Below are positions 23,508 through 31,591 of a stretch of 43,229 nt of DNA, piece by piece. The notes beneath the pieces were generated by a model. It searched no databases. It was not told the origin of the DNA and saw nothing but the letters and a program-made list of their open reading frames with translations. Both the position numbers and the translations under genes were made by a program. Numbering within the stretch: the stretch's first letter is position 1; every line of letters starts with the position of its first letter. Source of the DNA: Sulfuritalea sp. (lineage in GTDB: Bacteria > Pseudomonadota > Gammaproteobacteria > Burkholderiales > Rhodocyclaceae); NCBI GenBank assembly GCA_016716965.1, contig JADJUP010000048.1, positions 1-43,229 on the forward strand. The letters run 5' to 3'.

Positions 23508-24578
23508 TCATGGTTCTTCCTTCTTGGTTCGTACCAGTGGCAGCATCAGCGAGAAGCAGGTGCGGCCGGGGCGGGAACTGACTTCGATGGTGCCGCCGTG
23601 TTGCTGGACGAAGCTCTGCGCGATGGTGAGTCCGAGCCCGCTACCCTTTTCGCGGCCGGAGACCAGCGGATAAAAGATCTTGTCGCGAATCTCTTCGGGA
23701 ATGCCGGGTCCATTGTCGATCACTTGCAATTCGAGTGCCAGCTCGTGATGCCTTTTCGCCAGCGTGACCTTGCGCGCCGCCCGGGTGCGGAAAATGATCT
23801 CCCCCTTGCCCAGCATCGCCTGCGCCGCATTGCGCGAAATGTTGAGGATGGCCTGGATCAGCTGCTCGCGGTCGCCGGTGATGTCGGGCAGCGAGGTGTC
23901 GTAGTCGCGGCGCACGCTGACGTCGTGGTATTCGGCATGGATCAGGCGCCGCACGCGTTCGAGGATCTCATGGATGTTTACCAGCGCCGGCTGCATGGTC
24001 CGATGCGAAGACAGCAGGCGTTGCATCAGGTCCTGCAGGCGGTCGGCTTCCTCGATGATGACCTGGGTATATTCCTTGAGCGGCTCGCTGTCCAGTTCGC
24101 GCTCCAGCAGCTGCGCCGAGCCGCGGATGCCGCCCAGCGGGTTCTTGATTTCGTGCGCCAGGTTGCGCACCAGTTCGCGGTTGGCCTGCTGCTGCTGCGC
24201 CAGCTGTTCTTCGCGCGCGGCGCGCAACTGCTGGTCGATCGGGCGCACTTCGATCAGCAGCCGCGCGTTGCCCGCCTCGATCGGACTTACCGTGCAATCG
24301 GCATGGAGCTGCCGCTCCGGCGACGGTTCGATCAGGATGTTGTTGCCGGTATAGCTCCAGTTGTTCTTCAGCGCATTGTCGAGCGCGGCGGCGAGGCCGG
24401 CCGGCTTGCCCACCAGGCGGTGCAGCGGGTGGCCCAGCAGTTGCCGGGAGCTGACTTCGAACAGGTTCTCCGCCGCCGGGTTCACGTGGCGGATGACCAG
24501 CCCGGCATCGACCAGAACGACGGCGGAAGAAAGCAGGTCAAGCCCGCTGAAGGCATTGAAGGACTCGGCAGTGTTCAT
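23508..24578 (-). CDS. ntrB: Nitrogen regulation sensor histidine kinase NtrB
   Basis: Cytoplasmic kinase/phosphatase for NtrC, controlled by PII. About 356 residues: N-terminal PAS domain (LDLLSSAVVLVDAGLVIRHV, NPAAENLFEVSSRQLLGHPL), then the H-box LVRNLAHEIKNPLGGIRGSA with the phosphorylated His. The HATPase domain has an N-box (QAILNISRNAAQAML), VIDNGPGIP and GREKGSGLGLTIAQSFVQQH. There are no membrane helices, as usual for NtrB. The Met at 24578 (MNTAESFNAF) begins the PAS region; a GTG nine codons earlier (24605) is an alternative start. It is co-directional with the DUF4124 gene and ntrC. Confidence 0.95.
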   Translation of the reverse strand: MNTAESFNAFSGLDLLSSAVVLVDAGLVIRHVNPAAENLFEVSSRQLLGHPLHRLVGKPAGLAAALDNALKNNWSYTGNNILIEPSPERQLHADCTVSPIEAGNARLLIEVRPIDQQLRAAREEQLAQQQQANRELVRNLAHEIKNPLGGIRGSAQLLERELDSEPLKEYTQVIIEEADRLQDLMQRLLSSHRTMQPALVNIHEILERVRRLIHAEYHDVSVRRDYDTSLPDITGDREQLIQAILNISRNAAQAMLGKGEIIFRTRAARKVTLAKRHHELALELQVIDNGPGIPEEIRDKIFYPLVSGREKGSGLGLTIAQSFVQQHGGTIEVSSRPGRTCFSLMLPLVRTKKEEP

Positions 24579-24631
24579 TGGCGGTGAGTCTCGCAAGAAG
24601 CGCACCAGCCGCCGATCGGCGCGGCGGCGGC

Positions 24632-25072
24632 TCAGCGCAGGTTGCCGAGCTCTTTCTTCAGGGACTCGACATTGCGTTCGTGCAGCGCAACGGTGTCGCG
24701 CAGCGGCTGCAGTTTGTCGGCGGGCTGGTTGCCGGCGTCCTGCAGGGCCTTCTTCGCCTTTTCGGTGTTCTGCAGTTCGTTGGCGAGTTCCTTGTCGAGG
24801 ATGGCGCGCCGGTCGCCGTCGCGCGCCTTCTGTTCGCTGCCGGAAACACGCGGGAAATCGCCTGGAGTGGGTGTCGCCGAGGCCCGTGGCTTTGCCGGAC
24901 CGGCTGCCGGTGCCGGTGCGGCCTGATGCGAAAGCACGATGCAGTTTTTCTTCGGCGCCTTCTGGTTGGTGTACAGCACCACGCCGGATTCATCCGTGCA
25001 TTTGTAGAGCGTGTTGGCCGTGGTGGTGAGCGGCAAAGCCAGTGCAAGTGCGGACAGTAGGAGCTTCATCAT
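24632..25072 (-). CDS. Exported DUF4124 protein
   Basis: A 146-residue protein with a signal peptide (MMKLLLSALALALPLTTTAN) and a DUF4124 domain (TLYKCTDESGVVLYTNQKAP, KKNCIVLSH, with two Cys probably forming a disulfide). A coiled-coil tail follows (ILDKELANELQNTEKAKKAL, then LRDTVALHERNVESLKKELG). Genes of this type commonly sit between glnA and ntrB in betaproteobacteria. The role is unknown. It may share a transcript with ntrBC; the glnA terminator at 25163 lies upstream. Confidence 0.85.
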   Translation of the reverse strand: MMKLLLSALALALPLTTTANTLYKCTDESGVVLYTNQKAPKKNCIVLSHQAAPAPAAGPAKPRASATPTPGDFPRVSGSEQKARDGDRRAILDKELANELQNTEKAKKALQDAGNQPADKLQPLRDTVALHERNVESLKKELGNLR

Positions 25073-25162
25073 TCAAGTGTATGTCAATTGCTGCGGCATC
25101 GCCAAATGGGTGTCCGCAGCGGCACTGGCCTTGGCCGGCGGGGAGCCGGGATTCGTACCGGC

Positions 25163-25189
25163 GAAAAAAAGGACGGGCAAGCCCGTCCT
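25163..25189 (-). terminator. Rho-independent terminator after glnA
   Basis: The minus strand reads GGACGGGC, TT, GCCCGTCC, TTTTTTT: a perfect 8-bp stem with a strong U-tract, 84 bases beyond the glnA stop codon. It separates glnA from the DUF4124-ntrBC genes. Confidence 0.92.
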
Positions 25190-25272
25190 CCGGTCGATCG
25201 TCGCAGCGCAGCCACTGTGGCGACGCGGGGCAGCATTCTCTGCCGGCCCGCGCGCCACGCGTGGGCCAGCCG

Positions 25273-26682
25273 TCAGATCGAGTAGTACATGTCGAACTCG
25301 ACCGGATGGGTGGTCATGCGGAACTTGGTGACTTCTTCCATCTTCAGGTCGATGTAGGCGCTGATCATCTCGTTGCTGAACACGCCGCCACGGGTGAGGA
25401 ACTCGCGATCCTTGTCCAGGTACTCCAGCGCCTGCTCCAGCGACGAACAGACGGTCGGGATCTTGGCATCCTCTTCCGGCGGCAGGTCGTAGAGGTTCTT
25501 GTCGGCGGGGTCGCCGGGGTGGATCTTGTTCTGCACGCCGTCGAGGCCGGCCATCATCAGCGCGGTGAAGCACAGGTAGGGGTTGGCGCCCGGATCCGGG
25601 AAGCGGGTCTCGATGCGGCGGGCCTTGTCCGAATGCACGTAGGGGATGCGGATCGAGGCGGAACGGTTGCGGGCCGAGTAGGCCAGCTTGACCGGGGCTT
25701 CGAAGCCGGGGACCAGGCGCTTGTAGGAGTTGGTCAGCGGGTTGGTGATGGCATTGAGCGCGCGGGCGTGCTTGATGATGCCGCCGATGTAGTACAGCGC
25801 GAACTCGGACAGGCCGGCGTAGCCGTTGCCGGCAAACAGGTTCTTGCCGTCCTTCCAGATCGACTGGTGCACGTGCATGCCGGAACCGTTGTCGCCGACG
25901 ATCGGCTTGGGCATGAAGGTCGCGGTCTTGCCGTAGCTGTGGGCGACGTTATGCACGATGTACTTCAGCAGCTGGGTCTGGTCGGCGCGGCGCACCAGGG
26001 TGTTGAACTTCGTGCCGATCTCGTTCTGGCCGGCGGTGGCGACTTCGTGGTGATGCACTTCCACCGGCAAGCCGCAGGCTTCGAGCAGCAGGCACATCTG
26101 GGCGCGCATGTCGTTGAAGCTGTCGACCGGGGGCACGGGGAAGTAGCCGCCCTTGACATTGGGACGGTGGCCGGAGTTGCCGCCTTCGAACTTCTCGGAG
26201 GACGACCAGGCGGCCTCTTCGGAGAAGATCTTGACGTGGGCGCCGGACATGTCCACGCCCCATTCGATGCTGTCGAAAATGAAGAACTCGGGCTCGGGGC
26301 CGAAGTAGGCGGTGTCGCCGATGCCGGAGGACTTCAGGTAGGCCTCGGCGCGCTTGGCGATCGAACGCGGGTCGCGGTCATAGCCTTTGCCGTCAGCCGG
26401 CTCGACCACGTCGCAGGTCAGGACCAGCGTGGTTTCGTCGAAGAAGGGGTCGATATAGGCGGTGGCGGCATCGGGCATCAGCTGCATGTCAGAGGCCTGG
26501 ATGCCCTTCCAGCCGGCGATCGAGGAGCCGTCGAAGGCGTGGCCGTCTTCGAACTTGTCCATGCTGAAGGCCGAAACCGGCACGCCGACGTGCTGTTCCT
26601 TGCCGCGGGTGTCGGTAAAGCGGAAGTCGACGAACTTGACTTCCTTCTCTTCGACCATCTTGATTACGTCCTGGGGGGTCAT
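25273..26682 (-). CDS. glnA: Glutamine synthetase, type I (GlnA)
   Basis: Makes glutamine from glutamate, ammonium and ATP; a cytoplasmic dodecamer. The 469 residues start MTPQDVIKMVEEKEVKFVDF. They contain the latch region FTDTRGKEQHVGVP, HAFDGSSIAGWKGIQASDM, the beta-Glu metal site FGPEPEFFIFD, ATFMPKPIVGDNGSGMHVHQ (catalytic core), NRSASIRIPYV and the adenylylation loop DKNLYDLPPEE with Tyr near residue 398. That loop marks the GlnE-regulated beta subtype. CAGGAGAGCAGCTC precedes the ATG. It is controlled by a sigma-54 promoter and two NtrC boxes, and ended by a strong terminator. Confidence 0.98.
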   Translation of the reverse strand: MTPQDVIKMVEEKEVKFVDFRFTDTRGKEQHVGVPVSAFSMDKFEDGHAFDGSSIAGWKGIQASDMQLMPDAATAYIDPFFDETTLVLTCDVVEPADGKGYDRDPRSIAKRAEAYLKSSGIGDTAYFGPEPEFFIFDSIEWGVDMSGAHVKIFSEEAAWSSSEKFEGGNSGHRPNVKGGYFPVPPVDSFNDMRAQMCLLLEACGLPVEVHHHEVATAGQNEIGTKFNTLVRRADQTQLLKYIVHNVAHSYGKTATFMPKPIVGDNGSGMHVHQSIWKDGKNLFAGNGYAGLSEFALYYIGGIIKHARALNAITNPLTNSYKRLVPGFEAPVKLAYSARNRSASIRIPYVHSDKARRIETRFPDPGANPYLCFTALMMAGLDGVQNKIHPGDPADKNLYDLPPEEDAKIPTVCSSLEQALEYLDKDREFLTRGGVFSNEMISAYIDLKMEEVTKFRMTTHPVEFDMYYSI

Positions 26683-26760
26683 GAGCTGCTCTCCTGAAAA
26701 ATAATGGCAAATGCGGGGGTAGGTAGTCGATACCGGAATGCAACGGTGCAGCGTTCCGAT

Positions 26761-26776
26761 AGCAGGTAGCGTGCCA
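26761..26776 (-). promoter_or_regulatory. Sigma-54 promoter of glnA
   Basis: The minus strand reads TGGCACGCTACCTGCT: TGGCAC at -24 and CTGCT at -12, with GG and GC ten bases apart. Transcription would start near 26750, giving a leader of about 68 bases. Confidence 0.75.
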
Positions 26777-26838
26777 TTCGCACCACGAAGGGAAGGGATT
26801 GTGCCACAAGTCTTTTTGCTTCACGATAGCCGGATCCG

Positions 26839-26855
26839 TGCACCAGCACGGTGCA
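26839..26855. promoter_or_regulatory. NtrC-binding box 1 before glnA
   Basis: TGCACC, AGCAC, GGTGCA: a perfect NtrC dyad. Its centre lies about 70-80 bases upstream of the sigma-54 element and 31 bases (three helical turns) from box 2, the geometry of an NtrC enhancer. Confidence 0.85.
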
Positions 26856-26869
26856 AGCCAGATCCAATC

Positions 26870-26886
26870 AGCACCGTTATGGTGCA
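26870..26886. promoter_or_regulatory. NtrC-binding box 2, over the stop codon of the CDF gene
   Basis: AGCACC, GTTAT, GGTGCA: eleven of twelve arm bases. The spacer and right arm overlap the TAA (26877-26879) and last codons (NLHVAP) of the cation transporter gene, so part of the enhancer is coding sequence. Confidence 0.8.
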
Positions 26887-28070
26887 ACGTGTAGATTGAG
26901 GCGGATCGCGACGAACCACGGGTCGTTTACCAGCGCGGCATCCAGCCTCTGCCGGAAAGCAGCCAGCCGGGTCGCGTCGGCATAGTCGGGCGGCAGGAAG
27001 ATTTCGGCTTCGACACGGGTTCCGAGGTAATGCAAGGTGGTCCGTTCGAAGTCCGGCGGATCGGCGTCCAGCAGTTCGCGCAAGTGCGCCAGCAGTGTGG
27101 GGCGGTCGGGAAGGGCCACGGCGGCATTGCCCTGCAGGTCGTTCTCGGCATCGACATGGACCAGCACGTCGAGCACTTCGGGATGGCTGGCCAGCACGCG
27201 CTGCCGCGCCGACTCGGCGATGCGGTGGCCCTCGGAGACGCTGATGCGCGGGTTGACCTGCACGTGTGCGTCGACCAGCACCTGGTGCGCCATGCGCCGT
27301 GTGCGCAGTTCATGCATGCCGAGTACGCCCGGGGTGCTGGCGATAGTGTGGCGAATTGCCGCCACTTCCGCGGCAGAGAGGCCGGTGTCGATCAGTTCGC
27401 GGATGGCATCCCAGCCGAACCTGAGCCCGGCGCGCACGATCATCGCGCCGACGATGATGGCGGCCACTGCATCGGCGAAATTGAAGCCGGCCAGAGCGCC
27501 GGCGATGCCCGCGGCTACCACCAGGGACGACAGCGCATCGGCGCGCGCGTGCCAGGCGTTGGCCACCAGCATCGGCGAACGCAGGCGCTCGGCGGTGGCC
27601 AGCATGTAGCGGAACAGGCCTTCCTTGGCGGCCAGGGTAAACAGCGCCGCCCACATCGCGGCCACGCCGACCGGCGGTGCGCTGCCGATGTCCTGCAGGC
27701 GTCCGGCCGCAGCGATCAGGATGCCGGCGCCGGTGCCCGCCAGCAACACGCCGAGCACCAGCGAGGCAGCGGTTTCGTAGCGGCCGTGTCCGTAGGGGTG
27801 GTCGGCGTCGGCGGCTTCCGCGCCCTTGCGGTTGGCAAACAGGACGAAGGCGTCGGCGACGATGTCCGACAGCGTGTGCATGGCGTCGGCGATCAGGCTT
27901 TGCGAATGCGCGATGAGGCCGACGACGATCTGCATCGTGGTCAACGCGACGTTGACCGCGACGCTGACCCAGGTGATGCGCTGGCCCTCGGCGAAGCGCG
28001 AGCCGGGGCCGGTGTCGGCGGCATCGCGGTGGCCGCCGGTGAAGTCATGGGGGTGGGTATCGCGGGACAT
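26877..28070 (-). CDS. Cation diffusion facilitator (CDF) family transporter
   Basis: Inner-membrane divalent-cation/proton antiporter (Zn, Fe, Mn or similar). 397 residues with six helices. The metal site residues are in LIADAMHTLSDIVADAFVLF (HxxxD-type in TM2) and NAWHARADALSSLVVAAGIA (HxxxD in TM5). There is a His/Asp-rich loop DADHPYGHGRYE. The C-terminal cytoplasmic domain (HELRTRRMAHQVLVDAHVQV, HPEVLDVLVHVDAE) is longer than usual, with an additional DPPDFERTTLHYLGTRVEAE segment. Metal specificity cannot be read from sequence alone. It lies upstream of glnA and is divergent from the rhodanese gene. Confidence 0.9.
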   Translation of the reverse strand: MSRDTHPHDFTGGHRDAADTGPGSRFAEGQRITWVSVAVNVALTTMQIVVGLIAHSQSLIADAMHTLSDIVADAFVLFANRKGAEAADADHPYGHGRYETAASLVLGVLLAGTGAGILIAAAGRLQDIGSAPPVGVAAMWAALFTLAAKEGLFRYMLATAERLRSPMLVANAWHARADALSSLVVAAGIAGALAGFNFADAVAAIIVGAMIVRAGLRFGWDAIRELIDTGLSAAEVAAIRHTIASTPGVLGMHELRTRRMAHQVLVDAHVQVNPRISVSEGHRIAESARQRVLASHPEVLDVLVHVDAENDLQGNAAVALPDRPTLLAHLRELLDADPPDFERTTLHYLGTRVEAEIFLPPDYADATRLAAFRQRLDAALVNDPWFVAIRLNLHVAP

Positions 28071-28130
28071 CGTTGCGGGCGGGTATACTCGATCCCCCGA
28101 TTCTATTCTCCTGCTCCTGCAGCGCCTGCC

Positions 28131-28583
28131 ATGGGACGCCTGAACGAAATCCTTTCCCTCGCCCAGTCACGAGCGCGCGAACTCAAGCTGGCCTTCGAGG
28201 GCGCGCTGACGCCGCACGAGGCCAGTGAAGTGCTGCGCCTGGCGCCGAATGCGCGCCTCATCGACGTGCGCACCAAGGCCGAGCTGGACTGGGTCGGCCG
28301 CGTGCCCGGCGCGATCGAGATCGAATGGCAGGACTACCCCGCCAAGCATCTGAACCCCTACTTCCTGCAAACGCTGAAGCACAGCGTGGTCAGCGAATCG
28401 CTGCTGCTCTTCCTCTGCCGCTCCGGGCAGCGCTCGGCCAATGCCGCCAAGGCCGCCACCGAAGCCGGCTTCCCCGACTGCTACAACATCCTCGAAGGCT
28501 TCGAGGGCAACAAGGACGCCAACGGCCAGCGCAACCGCACCGGCGGCTGGCGTGCCAGCGGCCTGCCCTGGAGCCAGTCGTAA
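28131..28583 (+). CDS. Rhodanese-like domain protein
   Basis: A 150-residue single-domain protein. ARLIDVRTKAELDWVGRVPG, AIEIEW and the active-site loop FLCRSGQRSANAAKAA carry the catalytic Cys (CRSGQRS). It ends YNILEGFEGNKDANGQRNRT and GGWRASGLPW. Single rhodaneses move or sense sulfane sulfur; the acceptor is not known. The ATG at 28131 opens a clean domain; the longer upstream frame is antisense to the CDF gene. A TATACT element lies at 28084, without a clear -35. Confidence 0.88.
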   Translation: MGRLNEILSLAQSRARELKLAFEGALTPHEASEVLRLAPNARLIDVRTKAELDWVGRVPGAIEIEWQDYPAKHLNPYFLQTLKHSVVSESLLLFLCRSGQRSANAAKAATEAGFPDCYNILEGFEGNKDANGQRNRTGGWRASGLPWSQS

Positions 28584-28648
28584 CGCTTATGGCACCGAGA
28601 TCCACCCGCCGAGGATGAAACACGCGAAAGGCGAATTGATCGCCCCTT

Positions 28649-28664
28649 CCCCCCTCGCGGGGGG
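28649..28664. other. Stem-loop between the rhodanese gene and nadA
   Basis: CCCCCC, TCGC, GGGGGG: a 6-bp GC stem with no following U-tract. It may be a weak terminator or RNA-stabilising hairpin. The rest of this 159-base gap shows nothing clear. Confidence 0.35.
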
Positions 28665-28742
28665 TTACCAGTCGGCGCGCTGCGCGCGTCCGTAACCAAG
28701 GACTTCGAACGAGGTATCTCGTCAATTTCGAGAACTCCAACC

Positions 28743-29840
28743 ATGCAAACCGCCACCATCTCCTTCGACCGTTTCAACAGCCTCGCCGACAAGGATGCCG
28801 GCGAGCGCATCCGCGCCGCGAAGGCCAGGCTAGGCAAGGACGTCGTCCTGCTCTGCCACCACTACCAGCGCGCCGATGTTTACGCCCACGCCGACATCAC
28901 CGGCGATTCGCTCAAGCTGTCGCGCCTGGCCTCGCAGGCGGAGGCCAAGCACATTGTCTTCTGCGGCGTGCATTTCATGGCCGAGGTGGCCGACATCCTC
29001 TCGCGCCCGGAACAGATTTCGATCCTGCCCGACCTCGCCGCCGGCTGTTCGATGGCCGACATGGCTAGCCTCGCCAAGGTCGAGCGCGCCTGGCGCGAAC
29101 TGTCCGCCGTGCTCGATCCCGACCAGAAGGTCACCCCCGTCACCTACATCAATTCGGCGGCCGACCTGAAAGCCTTCTGCGGCGCCCACGGCGGCATCGT
29201 CTGCACCTCAAGCAATGCGCCGAAGATCCTCGAATGGTCCTTCGCCCAGCGCGAGAAGGTGCTGTTCTTCCCCGACCAGCACCTCGGCCGCTGGAGCGGC
29301 TACAAGATGGGCATTCCGCTCGACGAGATGGTGATCTGGAATCCCGACCTCGAACAGGGCGGCCTCACGCGGGAGCAGATCGCCAAGGCGAAGATCATCC
29401 TCTGGCACGGCTTCTGTTCGGTGCACCAGATGTTCCAGCCCAAGGACATCATCAAGTTCCGCAATCAGCATCCCGATGGCTTTGTCATCTCGCACCCCGA
29501 ATGCAGCTTCGAGGTCTGCAAGCAGTCCGACTACATCGGCAGCACCGAAACCATCCTGCAGACCGTCAAGGCCGCGCCGCCCAACACGCGCTGGCTGGTC
29601 GGCACCGAACTCAACCTGGTCGAGCGCCTGGCGCAGGAAGTGAAGCACGAAGGCAAGATCGTGCAGTTCATGGCCAGCACCATCTGCATGTGCTCGACCA
29701 TGCAGCGCATCGATCCGCAGCACCTGGCCTGGACGCTGGAGAACCTGGTCGACGGCAAGGTGGTGAACCAGATCAGCGTGCCCGAACATGAGGCGAAGCT
29801 GGCCAAGGTGTCGCTGGAGCGCATGCTGGCGGTTTCCTGA
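28743..29840 (+). CDS. nadA: Quinolinate synthase A
   Basis: Condenses iminoaspartate with dihydroxyacetone phosphate in de novo NAD synthesis, using a 4Fe-4S cluster. The 365 residues contain VVLLCHHYQRADVYAHADIT (substrate His/Tyr). Likely cluster ligands are Cys102 in GCSMAD, Cys225 in WHGFCSVHQ and Cys315 or 317 in STICMCSTM. Other conserved parts are FPDQHLGRWSGYK and FVISHPECSFEV. No nadB or nadC is next to it. The downstream gene starts 57 bases on; the gap holds an interspersed-motif copy. Confidence 0.96.
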   Translation: MQTATISFDRFNSLADKDAGERIRAAKARLGKDVVLLCHHYQRADVYAHADITGDSLKLSRLASQAEAKHIVFCGVHFMAEVADILSRPEQISILPDLAAGCSMADMASLAKVERAWRELSAVLDPDQKVTPVTYINSAADLKAFCGAHGGIVCTSSNAPKILEWSFAQREKVLFFPDQHLGRWSGYKMGIPLDEMVIWNPDLEQGGLTREQIAKAKIILWHGFCSVHQMFQPKDIIKFRNQHPDGFVISHPECSFEVCKQSDYIGSTETILQTVKAAPPNTRWLVGTELNLVERLAQEVKHEGKIVQFMASTICMCSTMQRIDPQHLAWTLENLVDGKVVNQISVPEHEAKLAKVSLERMLAVS

Positions 29841-29847
29841 GCGGAAT

Positions 29848-29871
29848 CGCCGTGGCGCCGGCGCCGACTTT
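29848..29871 (-). repeat. Interspersed 24-base motif after nadA
   Basis: The minus strand reads AAAGTCGGC, GCC, GGCG, CC, ACGGCG, seven bases beyond the nadA stop codon. Confidence 0.6.
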
Positions 29872-29897
29872 CGTGCAAGCCCAAGGGAACGATCGCC

Positions 29898-30791
29898 GTG
29901 GATGATGTCCTGCGCTTCGGCGCCGTGGCCATCCATCTCGGCGACAAGTCGGGCAAGTATCCCGACGGCAACCAGGTCATCGTGCACGGCGGCGACACGC
30001 GCGCCGCCTTCGATACGCCGCTGGCAGCGAACCGGATCGGCGCCGACTTCGACGACGTCGACCTGGTGCTGCTCGGCCACGCCCACGAAGACCACATGGC
30101 CGGCCTGCATCGCGTGCCGCGGGCGCGGGTCGAGGTGCACGCGGCGGACCTGCGCGCGGTGCAGTCCTGGGAGGGCCTGGCGGCGCATTACGGTTACGCC
30201 GACGACGTCCTGGCCCGGGTGCGCGAGATGATAGATCGCGATTTCCACTACCACCCGCGGCCCGACGCCACGGGCTACGTGCATGACCAGCGCTGGGACC
30301 TCGGCGGCGGCGTGCGCGTCCGCGCCCACCACCTGCCCGGCCACACTTCGGGGCATTGCGCGCTGGTGGTCGAAAGCGAGGGCGTCGCCTTCATCGGCGA
30401 CATCGACCTGACCGGCTTCGGCCCCTACTACGGCGACGCCACGTCGAGCCTCGCCGCCTTCCGCGCCAGCCTCGCCGAGGTCGCGCAACTCGATGCAGAG
30501 GTCTGGGTCACATCCCACCATCGCGCCGTGATCACCGATCGTGGCCAGTTCCTTGCCGACCTCGCGCGTTTCGCCGGCCGCATCGACGAACGCGAGGAGA
30601 AGCTGCTCGGCTTCCTGCGCGAGCGGCCGCACACGCTGGCCGAACTGGTCGACAGGCGCCTGCTTTACCCGCAGGGCGTGAGCCTGCCCTACGTCGAAAG
30701 CGCCGAGATCAACTCGATCCGCATGCACCTCGACGAGCTCGCCGCGCAGGGTCGGGTGGGCGTGGACGGCGATCGCTTCGTGCTTGCCTGA
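29898..30791 (+). CDS. MBL-fold metallo-hydrolase
   Basis: A 297-residue metallo-beta-lactamase-fold hydrolase. It has VHGGDTRAAFD, the metal site LLGHAHEDHMAGLH (HxHxDH), HHLPGHTSGHCALVVES (next metal His), FIGDIDLTGFGPYYGD (bridging Asp) and SHHRAVITD (last His). A C-terminal helical part (LLGFLRERPHTLAELVDRRL) resembles the winged-helix tail of LACTB2-like enzymes. The substrate is unknown. The start is the GTG at 29898 (an ATG at 29904 is an alternative). The EEP gene begins 26 bases after its stop. Confidence 0.85.
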   Translation: MDDVLRFGAVAIHLGDKSGKYPDGNQVIVHGGDTRAAFDTPLAANRIGADFDDVDLVLLGHAHEDHMAGLHRVPRARVEVHAADLRAVQSWEGLAAHYGYADDVLARVREMIDRDFHYHPRPDATGYVHDQRWDLGGGVRVRAHHLPGHTSGHCALVVESEGVAFIGDIDLTGFGPYYGDATSSLAAFRASLAEVAQLDAEVWVTSHHRAVITDRGQFLADLARFAGRIDEREEKLLGFLRERPHTLAELVDRRLLYPQGVSLPYVESAEINSIRMHLDELAAQGRVGVDGDRFVLA

Positions 30792-30817
30792 CCCCACCGG
30801 CCGACCGTGATCGCGGC

Positions 30818-31591
30818 ATGACGCAAACGCTTTCCATCGCCACCTGGAACATCCACAAGGGATTCTCGCAGTTCAATCGCCGCATGATGGTGCACGAGCT
30901 GCGCGATCGCCTGCGCGAATTGTCGGCCGACATCGTGTTCCTGCAGGAAGTGCAGGGCCTGCACCTGGGCCATGCCGAAAGGCACCCGAATTGGCCGTTG
31001 CAGCCGCAGCACGAATTCCTCGCCGAGGATGTCTGGGCCAACCACTCCTACGGCCGCAACATGGTTTACGACCACGGCCACCACGGCAACGCGATCCTGT
31101 CGCGCCACCCCATCCTGCATGAACACAACCAGGACGTGACCCACCTGCGTTTCGAGAAGCGCGGCCTGCTGCATTGCGCGGTGGAGGTGCCGCGACTCGG
31201 GCAACCCCTGCATTGCGTGTGCGTGCACCTGTCGCTGTTCGCGCGTTCGCGGCGGCGCCAGATGGATGCACTGGCGAGGCGGATCGAGGACGTGGTGCCG
31301 ACAGGCGCGCCGCTGCTGATCGCGGGCGATTTCAACGACTGGCGCAACCATGCCGACGACTTGCTGGCACAGCGCCTCGGCCTCACCGAAGTGTTTGCCG
31401 GCAACGCGCAGCGGCCGTCGCGCAGCTATCCGGCGCTTTTGCCCTTGTTCCGCCTGGACCGGATATACCAGCGCGGACTGGAACTGGATGCCGCAATCGT
31501 CCACGCCGGGCCGCCGTGGTCGGGCATCTCCGACCATGCGGCACTGTCCGCCGAATTTCGGTTCGGTGCCGCTGGTTTGCGCCGCCCGTGA
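30818..31591 (+). CDS. Endonuclease/exonuclease/phosphatase (EEP) family protein, YbhP-like
   Basis: A 257-residue EEP-fold phosphodiesterase. LSIATWNIHKGFSQFNRRMM (metal-site Asn), DIVFLQEVQG (Glu), HHGNAILSRHPI, CVHLSLFARSRRRQ, LLIAGDFNDW (DxN) and ISDHAALSAEF (SDH, general base) are all present. It is followed by a cardiolipin synthase with a GTGA overlap, the same pair as ybhP-clsB in E. coli. A role in phospholipid turnover is plausible; the substrate is not proven. Confidence 0.88.
   Translation: MTQTLSIATWNIHKGFSQFNRRMMVHELRDRLRELSADIVFLQEVQGLHLGHAERHPNWPLQPQHEFLAEDVWANHSYGRNMVYDHGHHGNAILSRHPILHEHNQDVTHLRFEKRGLLHCAVEVPRLGQPLHCVCVHLSLFARSRRRQMDALARRIEDVVPTGAPLLIAGDFNDWRNHADDLLAQRLGLTEVFAGNAQRPSRSYPALLPLFRLDRIYQRGLELDAAIVHAGPPWSGISDHAALSAEFRFGAAGLRRP

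Noticed and set aside
26794..26815. TGGCACAATCCCTTCC as a second glnA sigma-54 promoter
   Set aside because: It has TGGCAC but no GC ten bases after the GG; the element at 26761-26776 fits better.
28084..28089. TATACT as a full sigma-70 promoter for the rhodanese gene
   Set aside because: A good -10 hexamer, but no acceptable -35 at 16-18 bases; noted only in the gene entry.
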